49,415 nt of DNA from Bacteroidales bacterium UBA3388. GTDB lineage: Bacteria; Bacteroidota; Bacteroidia; Bacteroidales; P3. The position numbers were made by a program, and so were the translations under genes. Of the stretch, positions 16,576 through 25,900 are shown in pieces. Below the pieces are notes generated by a model, which made no database searches, was not told the origin of the DNA, and worked only from the letters and a program-made list of their open reading frames with translations. Location: the NCBI GenBank assembly GCA_002358855.1, contig DEPQ01000077.1, positions 18,178 to 67,592 of the forward strand. Direction: 5' to 3'. How positions within the stretch are numbered: the first letter of the stretch is position 1; the number at the start of each line of letters is the position of its first letter.

Positions 16576-18858
16576 CTAAAAAGTATATGTTATACCAAGT
16601 GAAGGCATTATTGGAAGTTGATCTACTCTTTGAGATGTGATTCTGTTCCAATAGAATAAGTTATTTCGATTGTAAACGTTGGTTACGCTTAGATTTATTT
16701 CTAAAATGGAACGTTTTCCTATGTCAAATCTTTTCTTTGCAGACAAATCCAAACGATGATAGTTTGGTAAGCGTTCTGAATTAAGTTCTCCGTAGATTGT
16801 TGTAAGCGTTCCGTTTTGAGAAATATAGTTAGAATTTATACCATTTGAGAAATCAAGCATTTCAACCATTGAAGCGGTTGGTGAATATGGAAATCCGCTA
16901 CCATAATTCCAACGCAATGATATTTCAAAATCACGACTTTGTCCCATTTGATAGTTAATCAATACATTAACATTGTGTCTGCGATCGTAATGTGGTGAAT
17001 AGGTTTGCATTTCTCCTTCTCTTATTACTTTTCCAAGCGAGTATATTGTCCAAACATAAAGTCTGCCATCATCATATTTTAAAGAAAAATCTGCTCCGTA
17101 TGCTTTTCCGTTTTCAACTGTGTATTCTTTTCTTTGATATTCTGGTTTATCGCTGTGTTCTGGGTCATCGGCATATAACCTTTCTCTATTTACAGAAGTT
17201 AAATTAGACATTGTTTTGTAATACAACTCAACGTTAAGATTAAAGTTGCGTAATATATCATATTCCGCTCCAAATATAAAATGGTTCGACTTTTGCACGT
17301 ATGTACTTAAATCTTCTCCTCGAAAAGAACCAACAATATTTAAATCAGGATTAACAGTCATATATCCTGTGAAAAGGTTTACGATATCTCTATCACTCTT
17401 TGTGTCAAGAAATGTTTGAGAATAAACTCCTGTGGCTAATTTTAAACGAAATTTTTTAGTAATATTCCATTTTGCAGAAAGTCTTGGTTCTAAGAAAACA
17501 TTACCAAGCGATGCATAATAGTTAAGTCGTAAGCTTGGTTCTAAAAGTATGCTACGATAAAGTAGTTTATAAATTGCATAAAGACCGATTTCTGTTGAGT
17601 AATCTGTGATTGTATCATTTATTTTATAGGCTGTTCGTGTTGTATTGCCTTCCATTTCCATTCCGTATTTCAATCTATCATCTCCAAAGAAGTTTGTAAC
17701 AGACAATCCTACATTAAACCCTCCTATGTTACTCATTTGATTTTGATTTGTAGTAGTTTCTCTCATATTCATAGTATAATCAGAATATGCAACAACACCT
17801 TCTACTAATGCTGAGGAGGTTCCTGGAATCAAAAGGAAGTTTGTTCCAAAAGCACGATTAACCCAATTAAAATCTGCTATGGCTTCGTATTGATTTACTT
17901 TATCAGAAAAGTTTAATCCAAAGAAATTGATTTTACTTCCATTGTCTGTGGCAAGAGTTAGTTTACCATAAAGATCAAAATAGTCGTATGGTAATTCTTT
18001 ATTCATATAAGAATAGATTGAAGTTGAGGTTTTTGAGAGATAAGAGTTCTTTGCCGAAAGTATGTAAGAAAGTGAGTAATCCTTCTTTTTCAATAACGGA
18101 CCTTCTAATAAGAGATTTGCTCCAAAAGTAGAGGCTGCTAACTTTCCACTAAAATGTTTTTTGTTTCCATCTTTGGTTGTAATGTCCATAACAGAAGAAA
18201 TTCTTCCCCCATATTGAGCCGAGAAACCTCCTGTATAAATATCTGCATTTCTTATTATGTCTGTTTCAAATACTGAGAACAATCCTATTGAGTGAAAAGG
18301 GTTGTAAACCACCATTCCATCAAGCAAAACTTTGTTATGAATAGCAGAGCCACCTCTAATATAGAGTTGTCCTCCTTGGTCACCAGAAAAAACAACTCCT
18401 GGTAAGACTTGTATGTATTGAGCCAAATCCGCTTGTCCTCCTATTGAAGGCATTTGTTGTATATCTTTAGATGTGATTTTTTCTATTGAGACTTGACTCT
18501 CTGTTCTTGCGACTTCTTGTTTTCCTTGAATTTCTACTGTTTGCAATTCAGTAGCAGATGGTGATAAATCTATCTTTAAAGCAAGCACTTTATTTTTTTC
18601 AATTTTTATTGGAGCAATATAAGTTTCGTATCCAAGGAGTGTTACTTTTATATTATAATCCCCTGTTTTTATTTTAGACAAAACAAAGTATCCATTTACA
18701 TCTGTGGTTGTTCCTATTAAAGTATTTTCTAAAACAACATTGGTTAGCATCATCGGCTCTCCCGTTTCTTTGTCATAAACGAATCCTCTAATAGAGCCTG
18801 TTTGGGCAGAAACCATTGTTGTTATTATTGTAAAAATTAAAACGAGTACTTTCTTCAT
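16576..18858 (-). CDS. TonB-dependent receptor with CarboxypepD_reg-like domain
   Basis: A 760-residue outer-membrane protein. The signal peptide is about 1-19. A carboxypeptidase-regulatory-like domain (about 22-100, GSIRGFVYDKETGEPM through LLGYETY) is followed by a plug (about 115-235, including LPGVVFSGDQGGQLYIRGG and LLDGMVVYNPFH). A barrel ends in the aromatic-terminated strand ITYTF. Energy-coupled import through TonB/ExbBD is expected. There is no SusD partner next to it. It lies 15 bases after holA and 12 bases before the EamA transporter, so it may serve the same substrate. The substrate is unknown. Confidence 0.92.
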   Translation of the reverse strand: MKKVLVLIFTIITTMVSAQTGSIRGFVYDKETGEPMMLTNVVLENTLIGTTTDVNGYFVLSKIKTGDYNIKVTLLGYETYIAPIKIEKNKVLALKIDLSPSATELQTVEIQGKQEVARTESQVSIEKITSKDIQQMPSIGGQADLAQYIQVLPGVVFSGDQGGQLYIRGGSAIHNKVLLDGMVVYNPFHSIGLFSVFETDIIRNADIYTGGFSAQYGGRISSVMDITTKDGNKKHFSGKLAASTFGANLLLEGPLLKKKDYSLSYILSAKNSYLSKTSTSIYSYMNKELPYDYFDLYGKLTLATDNGSKINFFGLNFSDKVNQYEAIADFNWVNRAFGTNFLLIPGTSSALVEGVVAYSDYTMNMRETTTNQNQMSNIGGFNVGLSVTNFFGDDRLKYGMEMEGNTTRTAYKINDTITDYSTEIGLYAIYKLLYRSILLEPSLRLNYYASLGNVFLEPRLSAKWNITKKFRLKLATGVYSQTFLDTKSDRDIVNLFTGYMTVNPDLNIVGSFRGEDLSTYVQKSNHFIFGAEYDILRNFNLNVELYYKTMSNLTSVNRERLYADDPEHSDKPEYQRKEYTVENGKAYGADFSLKYDDGRLYVWTIYSLGKVIREGEMQTYSPHYDRRHNVNVLINYQMGQSRDFEISLRWNYGSGFPYSPTASMVEMLDFSNGINSNYISQNGTLTTIYGELNSERLPNYHRLDLSAKKRFDIGKRSILEINLSVTNVYNRNNLFYWNRITSQRVDQLPIMPSLGITYTF

Positions 18859-18873
18859 TCCTAATTTTATTTT

Positions 18874-19878
18874 TTAATGAGTAAGTTTAAATATCAATTC
18901 TTTAAATAATTCATTATTGTCAAAATTTGAACCTAATCCTTTTGTTTTTAAGTCATATTCTTTAATCAATTCTAAGTTTTGATAAATTTTTTCTAAGGAA
19001 TAATACTGTGAAGCATAGAGATAATCCTTTGCAAAGTAGGGTGATACTCCTATTGCTGAGGCTATACTTTCATTTGATTTGTCTTTGAGTTGCGAAACAA
19101 TCGCTATTTTCACAAAATAAGCAAATAAATTTGGCAACATTGCTTGAATAGGATTTTCATTAGTATTTGCAAGCAAGTGATTAACGATTGTGTTTATTTT
19201 AGTATGCTGTAATTTTCCTATTGCATTTTGCAGTTCAAACACATTATAGTCTTTGTTTACGCCTATATGATTTGCAACATCGGAAAGAGTAATTTGACTT
19301 CCTGCAACCAAGTTAATAGACATCTTATCAATTTCATTTGCAATTTTTTGAAGATTATTGCCAAGATATTCAAAAATTAGATTTGTTGCAGAAACTTCTA
19401 TTTTAAAATTTTTACTTCTCACATAATTATCTATCCAAGGAATCACCTTATTATCATAGAGTTTTGCACTCTCAAAAACTGTCCCTGATTTATTTACCTT
19501 ATCTAAGAATTTTTTATCTACTGTTTTATTTTTATTTACGAGTACTAAAATTGTAGAAGTCAAAGGTTTTTCAATATAAACACTAAGAGGAGATAATTCT
19601 TTTTTGTCAAGTTGTTGAAATTCTTTTACAATAATGAGTCTTTTTTCACTCATCATAGGATATTGCTTTACAAAAGAACAAATTTCCTTAGCATTTGTCT
19701 CCAATCCGTAAAGAGTTGTAAAATTAAAATCCTTTTCACTTTCATCTAAGATTTCTTCTTCAAACTTTGAAGCTAACAAATCTATATAATAATTCTCCTC
19801 TCCCGTTAGTAAATACACAGGAGAGAATTGTTTTTTTTCAAAGTGATTTAGGATTTCTTCTATTTTCTTTACAATCAT
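18874..19878 (-). CDS. holA: DNA polymerase III subunit delta
   Basis: A 334-residue clamp-loader subunit. It has the HolA N-terminal pattern (VYLLTGEENYYIDLLASKFEEEIL, then FNFTTLYG) and PMMSEKRLIIVKEFQ. The middle AAA-like segment has FEYLGNNLQKIANEIDKM, and the C-terminal helical domain includes NPIQAMLPNLFAYFVKIA and the YDLKTKGLG ending typical of Bacteroidota HolA. It opens the beta clamp during replication. It is the first gene of the run that continues to the DUF4831 gene. A weak -7-like TATCTTTA overlaps the T-tail of the upstream gldK terminator. Confidence 0.9.
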   Translation of the reverse strand: MIVKKIEEILNHFEKKQFSPVYLLTGEENYYIDLLASKFEEEILDESEKDFNFTTLYGLETNAKEICSFVKQYPMMSEKRLIIVKEFQQLDKKELSPLSVYIEKPLTSTILVLVNKNKTVDKKFLDKVNKSGTVFESAKLYDNKVIPWIDNYVRSKNFKIEVSATNLIFEYLGNNLQKIANEIDKMSINLVAGSQITLSDVANHIGVNKDYNVFELQNAIGKLQHTKINTIVNHLLANTNENPIQAMLPNLFAYFVKIAIVSQLKDKSNESIASAIGVSPYFAKDYLYASQYYSLEKIYQNLELIKEYDLKTKGLGSNFDNNELFKELIFKLTH

Positions 19879-19892
19879 AACCTTTTAAAGAT

Positions 19893-19932
19893 AAAAAAAG
19901 AAAATCCCTTTCCTCAGAAAGGAAGGGATTTC
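19893..19932 (-). terminator. Terminator after gldK
   Basis: On the minus strand AAATCCCTTCC and GGAAAGGGATTT form an 11-base-pair stem with one bulge and a 7-base loop, followed by TCTTTTTTTATC. It starts about 29 bases after the gldK stop. This closes the porP-gldK transcript before holA. Confidence 0.85.
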
Positions 19933-19960
19933 TTATTATTTCCTTATGCTAATAATCGCA

Positions 19961-21493
19961 TTATAATTCTCTTGAACCCATTCGGTCCATTGCACAACGG
20001 AATCCTATCCAATCAGTTGCTTGTGCTTGATCTAAGAATCTTCTTTGACCAGGACTTAGATAGAATGCTCTATCTTTCCAAGAGCCTCCTTTTACTACGC
20101 GGGCTTTATCATCAACCATAGAAGTTTTTTCGTAAGCATACATATCTTTAGTCTCACTTGTTGTAGCCATTTCTGCACCTTCTTCTCCGCTTTCTTCTTC
20201 ATATTCGCCACCTTCTTCGCCTTCTGAAGTTTCTGTTTTCCAAGAATCACGCAATTGAGAAGCCAAGTCTCCATCTAAGTAGTTGATATTATCTGATTGA
20301 CGATAGTTTCTTCTATTTATGTTTTCTTCTACAGTAACTGCTCTATAAGAAATTCTACCCAAAGAGTCTTTTTCAGCTATCATTCCATCTGAATCAGTAA
20401 CCTTAGTCATATAAACGTTACCTCTATAAGGGTTAATACCTTTTGAATCCACGCCTGTGCTAACTCTATATACGTCCATTACCCACTCTGCAACATTACC
20501 TGCCATATTATATAAACCATAATCGTTAGGGAAATAGAACATTACAGGAGCAGTGTATTCCCAATGGTCATTCAAAGCACTTGCTACACCCATAGCATCA
20601 CCTCTACTACGTTTGAAGTTAGCCATCATTTGTCCGTAATATTTCTTTTCTGCAGTTCTTACGATATGTCCGTTCCAAGGATAAATTCTTCTTTCAACTA
20701 TTCTTTCCTCTACTGTGTTTCCAACCAAAGATAATGCAGCATATTCCCATTCTGCTTCAGTTGGGAGTCGGAAACGTGGCAACAAAATACCATCTTCCAT
20801 TTTCACTTTTCTAAATCCTTCTCCATTTGGATTCAAATCTTCCATTTCTTCACCAACAATACCTTCATATTGACCAGCATAATATGCATCTGTTGTGAAA
20901 ACGTTTTCGCCAGATTGTTGATCATCCATCATTTCCAAGAATCCTGCATCTACAAGTATTCTTTCGTTTACTCTATCTGTTCTCCATGAGCAATATTCAT
21001 TAGCTTGTAACCAACTAACACCAACAACAGGATAGTCTGCCCAAGAAGAATGACGTAAATAATAATCTACCATTGGTTCATTATAACTTAATTTTGATCT
21101 CCAAACCAATGTGTCTGGCAAAGCCTTTTGATATACTTCTGGATAATCGTTTCCGTAAACTCTATTTAACCAATAAAGATATTCTCTATAATCCAAGTTT
21201 GTTACTTCACACTCGTCCATATAGAAAGACGAAACTGTAACTCTCTTAGGTTGGTTATGCCATTCATATCTCACATTATCGGTAGTTTGTCCCATTACAA
21301 ACGAACCACCTTCGATAAATACCATTCCCGGAGGAGTCATTTGGTCTTCACCTTTTGCAGATTCAAATCCACCCCATTCAGGATTATCATAATCCCAACC
21401 TGTTGTAGCAGATTGATTTGAACCTTTACAATTTGCTAACAATACAATAATTCCAAAACAAAGAACTAATTTACTGATAAATGCCTTATTCAT
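19961..21493 (-). CDS. gldK: T9SS ring lipoprotein GldK/PorK
   Basis: A 510-residue lipoprotein with a formylglycine-generating-enzyme-like (SUMF1) fold. The lipid-attachment Cys22 follows VLLAN, with an unusual Asn at -1. The SUMF1 domain contains PPGMVFIEGGSFVMGQ, SSFYMDECEVTNLDYREYL, PVVGVSWLQANEYCSWRT, RLPTEAEWEYAA, MAGNVAEWVMD and VKGGSWKDR...GFRCAM. This is the GldK/PorK pattern, which with GldN forms the periplasmic ring of the type IX secretion system. Residues 421-440 are a strongly acidic Glu/Gly insertion between the two last conserved blocks. It lies 37 bases after porP. No gldL, gldM or gldN follows. Confidence 0.9.
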   Translation of the reverse strand: MNKAFISKLVLCFGIIVLLANCKGSNQSATTGWDYDNPEWGGFESAKGEDQMTPPGMVFIEGGSFVMGQTTDNVRYEWHNQPKRVTVSSFYMDECEVTNLDYREYLYWLNRVYGNDYPEVYQKALPDTLVWRSKLSYNEPMVDYYLRHSSWADYPVVGVSWLQANEYCSWRTDRVNERILVDAGFLEMMDDQQSGENVFTTDAYYAGQYEGIVGEEMEDLNPNGEGFRKVKMEDGILLPRFRLPTEAEWEYAALSLVGNTVEERIVERRIYPWNGHIVRTAEKKYYGQMMANFKRSRGDAMGVASALNDHWEYTAPVMFYFPNDYGLYNMAGNVAEWVMDVYRVSTGVDSKGINPYRGNVYMTKVTDSDGMIAEKDSLGRISYRAVTVEENINRRNYRQSDNINYLDGDLASQLRDSWKTETSEGEEGGEYEEESGEEGAEMATTSETKDMYAYEKTSMVDDKARVVKGGSWKDRAFYLSPGQRRFLDQAQATDWIGFRCAMDRMGSREL

Positions 21494-21530
21494 ATCTTAA
21501 ATTTTAAATTATTTCTATTTTTTTCTTCAA

Positions 21531-22517
21531 TTAAAATGATGGACACTTAATTGCTTTTATTTTCTTACGTTTTTCTGGACAAGGAAGTTGCATTCCAAGT
21601 GAAATTTCGTGTGCACCTCCTGACGCATTAGACAATTTAGAAACTGTTATATCATAACTATAACCTATCTTAATGTTTTCGTGTTGCAATCCAAACAATA
21701 ACACCAACGCATCAGAATTATCAAAGCCTATTGATTGTCTATACCAAGTTCCAACAATAAATGGACTCCAATCTAAATACAATCCATAATTCAACATTTG
21801 GAATCCACCTTGATAACTATAAATTAGGTTTGGCGAAATAATAGGAGCACCAAAGAAAGCATTTGTTCTTCTTTTATCTCTACTCAAATTAAGTTTTATA
21901 CCTCCATTTGCGGTGAATCGCATAGGAATTCTATTATAAGAAATAAAGCCATCATTTGGTCGTGTCAAGTTATTTGCCGCTCCACCTATGTACCAATTTT
22001 CTCCATACAAAACAAAGGCTGCTCCGAAATCAACATAAGTGTGAGATAATTCTTCTGGACGAGCCGCCATTGTAGAATAAATAAATCCATATCTTGGATC
22101 AATCATATCAGGAAAAGCAAGTTGATCCCAATCTAAACTTCTATTTGTTACACTTGCTTGTGCTGCTAAGTTAAGGAAAATATCATTAGTTAATTTCAAG
22201 CGTAGAGAGTAAATTAACGAAGCAACATTTGTACGATAATAATCGCTTTGCATATCACTCATTATAGTAAATCCCACACCACCTGCAAGAGCATCAAAAT
22301 ACTGATCATAACTTGCAGAAAACGTTTTAAACGCTCCCAAAGTTGGCCATTGATCTCTGTAAGACAAAGCAACTCTTGGACAAACTGCTGAACCAGCTAA
22401 TGCAGGATTTGTATATAGTGGATTAGCATAGAATTGCGAAAAATGTGGATCTTGGGCTTGTGCAAAAGAACAAGCAAACACCAAAGCAACCACAAGAGAC
22501 AATATTCTTTTCTTCAT
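21531..22517 (-). CDS. porP: T9SS membrane protein PorP/SprF
   Basis: A 328-residue outer-membrane barrel with a signal peptide (about 1-21, ending FAQAQ). The mature N-terminus has the family hallmark DPHFSQFYANPLYTNPALAGSA, then RDQWPTLGAFKTFSASYDQYF. The C-terminus contains SLGMQLPCPEKRKKIKAIKCPSF, the usual Cys-containing tail of the family. PorP binds the GldK/GldN ring and the outer membrane in the T9SS. In Porphyromonas the order porP-porK-porL-porM-porN is known; here only porP-gldK are kept together. No good TAnnTTTG box was found directly upstream. Confidence 0.92.
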   Translation of the reverse strand: MKKRILSLVVALVFACSFAQAQDPHFSQFYANPLYTNPALAGSAVCPRVALSYRDQWPTLGAFKTFSASYDQYFDALAGGVGFTIMSDMQSDYYRTNVASLIYSLRLKLTNDIFLNLAAQASVTNRSLDWDQLAFPDMIDPRYGFIYSTMAARPEELSHTYVDFGAAFVLYGENWYIGGAANNLTRPNDGFISYNRIPMRFTANGGIKLNLSRDKRRTNAFFGAPIISPNLIYSYQGGFQMLNYGLYLDWSPFIVGTWYRQSIGFDNSDALVLLFGLQHENIKIGYSYDITVSKLSNASGGAHEISLGMQLPCPEKRKKIKAIKCPSF

Positions 22518-22698
22518 ATTTCTTATAATTATTCTTCGTTTTTTACTATAAAATTAGCCTAATTTGAGTTGGCAATATTACAAAAAAAAATGCAAATAGA
22601 GAAAGTTTCTGCATTTTTTTTATTTTTTTACCACTTTCTAATCCTATTATACTGACAAAATAGCATTATGTTTCACAAAGTTAAAGATTTTAAAAATT

Positions 22699-22740
22699 AT
22701 TTCTTTGTTACATTAAAATAAAGCAAAGAAAAAAAATAAT
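22699..22740 (+). repeat. Phased CTTTG/CAAAG intergenic units
   Basis: Two consecutive 21-base units have C at position 5 and G at position 9 (ATTTCTTTG at 22699 and AAAGCAAAG at 22720). A weaker unit with G in the same column precedes them at 22678. The stretch AAATTATTTCTTTG (22694-22707) is identical to 34206-34219 and is the reverse complement of 28079-28092. The stretch AAAATAAAGCAAAGAAA (22715-22731) recurs at 28051, 38231 and, on the other strand, near 10860. Confidence 0.7.
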
Positions 22741-22758
22741 TCTTTCTATGCTTTAATA

Positions 22759-22815
22759 GTCTCTGTGAGAGACTCAACAGTATCTGTGAGAGACTCAACA
22801 GTATCTGTGAGAGAC
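22759..22815 (+). repeat. Tandem 21-base repeat with internal hairpin (2.6 copies)
   Basis: Two identical 21-base units (22762-22782 and 22783-22803) and a partial third (22804-22815) contain CTGTGAGAGACTCAACAG. The first copy lies in a perfect 6-base-pair palindrome, GTCTCT-GTG-AGAGAC (22759-22773); in the later copies one base of the stem differs. A 21-base period equals two DNA turns, so copies would present the same face to a protein. Confidence 0.9.
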
Positions 22816-22942
22816 ACAATAATATAATAATAATAAAATAATATTAAGAAAAAATTAAAAATAAAAAAGAAACATGTTAAAACATTTTCCACAATAAAGC
22901 CGCGGCAAACAATAAAACCGCAAAAATAATGTTATAATAGTT

Positions 22943-25900
22943 ATGAAAAGATTTATTTTAATTTTAGCAATAATTTTTCAAACAGGATTTTGTGCGGCAC
23001 AAACAATAAATTATCCTGATTCATCAGTTCTTTCTTCGGGAAATTGGTTTAGTATAAATATTCCTTCAAACAATATTTATAAACTAACTTACAACGATTT
23101 TCTTACTTTGGGAGTAGAAGAAGAGGAAATAAATTTTGATAATTTATCAATATTTGGCAGTTGCGAAGGTGCAATCAGCGATACAAATAGCAAATACACA
23201 CAATCAGACTTAACAGAAAAAGCGATTTTTGTAAACAAACAAGAAAAATATGTTTTGTTTTACGCAAAATCCACAATGAAATACGAATACGACAAAACAA
23301 ATCAAAATTTTTATTTCACTTCTCACCCTTATTCTGATGTAGCAACTTATTTTATTACTTTTGATTCTAAAATCGGAGAAAAGAAAAGAATTACCGAAAG
23401 GCAGCAAATCAACAATGAAAATGCAGAAGAGAGCAAATTTGCAAAAGATTTCTTTCTTCACAAAAGAGAATTAGTTAATCTTTTAGGCTCTGGAAGAAAT
23501 TGGTTTGGAGAAAGTTTTTCTATTTCCTCAAATCAAAACTCTTTTCCTTTAAATCTGCAAGGCATTTCTGTCGGTTACCCTGCTAATATAACACTTTGCT
23601 TGGCTAATGAAAGTTCTAATCCTGTTAGTTTCTCTTGTAAGATTAACGGAACAGAAATTGGGCAGGTAAATATTTCGTCTAAGCACGATGATTATGCTGC
23701 TCAACTTTCCACAAAACAGTTTTCAGCAAATATCTCCTCAGAATCCCCTACCCTTGTTTTACAATTTAGTGGCAATAGTAATGTTGATAAAGGTAGATTA
23801 GACTATCTCTTGATCAATTACACAAAAAAACTTAGGTTTAACAACTCTGCACTGAAATTTTATTCTACCCAAAGCACCAAAGCAGAGCAAAAAACTTGCT
23901 ATATAGTAGAAAACGTAAGAACAAACAACATAAAAATTTGGGACGTAACAAATCAAAACGACATATATTCAATTACCGATTTTGAAAGAACAGAAAATAA
24001 CGAATTAAGACTAATTGTTCCAAATGATACTTTAAGAACACTTTATATTTTCTCTTCTACCTCATTTCCAACTCCTATTTTAAAAGGCAAGGTAGAGAAT
24101 CAAAATCTTCACTCTTGGCCTGCAACAGATTTTATAATAGTTACCGCTCCCGAATTTAAAGAACAAGCCGATAGTCTTGCACAACTACATAGGGAATATG
24201 ACGGAATCACAGTTAATGTAGCAACTACCACACAGGTTTATAACGAATTTTCATCAGGCACAAAGGATTTTCTCGCAATAAGAGAACTTGCACGAATGCT
24301 TTACAACAAATATTCTTCACAAGGCAAGGCTCCAAAAAATATTCTTTTATTCGGAGATGGCACTTTTGACAATAAAAACATATTAGGAGCAAACAACAAC
24401 TTTATTCCTACATATCAATCTATAAACTCAATAATTGACGCTGGCACATCTTACACAACAGATGACGTAATAGGTTATCTTTCTCCTTATTCAAAAGGAG
24501 CAATAAACGATACTTTAAAAATAGGAATTGGACGTATCACTTGCAACAACACTGCTGAGGCAAACTTGATTTTAGATAAATGTAGAAGATACATAACAAA
24601 GCAAGACCTTGCAGAAGGACGACTTGGAAGTTGGAGAAACAACATAACCCTTACCGCAGACGATGCAGACACTTGGGGAGAACGCTATTTTATTGACAAT
24701 GCCGAAACAATCTACTACGAAATCAAAGAAACAAATCCTATTCTCAATGTAGAAAAGATATATTCCGATGCTTACAAACAATACTCTTCTTCTTCGGGAG
24801 CAACATACCCTGATGCTTCAAAAGCAATCAATCAAAGAATGAAGAAAGGTTGTCTATTGTTTAACTATGTTGGGCACGGCTCAGAAGATCACCTTTCAAG
24901 CGAAAGACTAATCACAATAACCGACATAACAAGTTGGGATAACTATTATTCCTTGCCTATTGTGATAACCTCAACCTGCGAATTTACTCGTTTTGATATG
25001 ACAGACAAACAATCAGCAGGCGAGTTTATTCTCTCTTCTGAAAACGGAGGGGGCATAGCCTTGATTTCAGCCTCACGAAAGATTCCTTCACGAAACGAAA
25101 TCAACACAAATCTACATCGCTTTGCAGTAATCAAAGAGAACAACAAAGGTTTAACTTTCGGAGAGATGTTTATGCACGCCAAAAACGCCACAATGCTTGT
25201 TGTAGAAGAAAGAAGTTTCGGATTATTTGGCGACCCTGCCCTTAGAATTGACCTTCCAGAATATAATATTCACACAACAAAAATCAATAATAAAGAATTG
25301 AATCAAACAAGTCTTGACACAATCAAAGCCCTTTCACAAATGACAATAGAAGGCGAAATAACCGATCACACAAACAATGTTATTCAAGACTTTAACGGCA
25401 AGATAGAAATCACTCTTTTGGACAAAGCAAGTAATTATTACACACTTGACAACGAAGGACTAAACACCGACATAGAATTTGAACAACAAAAAAACATATT
25501 ACATAAAGGCATCACAACCGTAGAAAACGGAAAATTCACCTATACCCTAACAATTCCAAAAGACATAGCCTATAATTATGGTAAAGGAAAGTTAAGTTAT
25601 TACGCACAAACCGATAAAACAGACGCAGCAGGCTATTGCGATGAATTTATCATTGGAGGAATAGACACAAGCGTAGTTATAGAAGAAACACGACCTCAAA
25701 TAAGACTTTATATCAACGACACAAACTTTGTAAACGGAGGAATAACAGACGAAAACCCTAAACTCTTTGCAATAATCAGCGATGAGATTGCAATAAACAC
25801 CGTAGGAAGTGGACTTGGACACGATATTATGGCACGATTAGACAATGCCGCTAATACTTTTGTGCTAAATGATTATTTTGAAACAGACCCAACAAATCCA

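Larger units (their letters stand above)
22518..22942. other. 425-base AT-rich divergent intergenic region between porP and porU
   Basis: No gene was seen. From left to right it holds a plain AT-rich stretch, phased CTTTG/CAAAG units (22699-22740), an imperfect inverted repeat (22719-22731 with 22743-22755), hairpin repeats of 21-base period (22759-22815), a very AT-rich stretch, and one DnaA-box-like TTTTCCACA at 22885. It is the only non-coding stretch above 300 bases here. It must contain the control regions of both the porP-gldK and the porU-porV units. Confidence 0.8.

Noticed and set aside
22759..22815. CRISPR-like array
   Set aside because: The units are contiguous 21-base copies with no unique spacers, and no cas gene is present.
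22678..22942. Possible replication origin: 21-base repeats, an AT-rich stretch and a DnaA-box-like TTTTCCACA at a point where genes diverge
   Set aside because: Only one DnaA-box-like site was seen. By eye the plus strand looks richer in C than G on both sides, so there is no skew switch. Dense T9SS regulation explains the repeats better.
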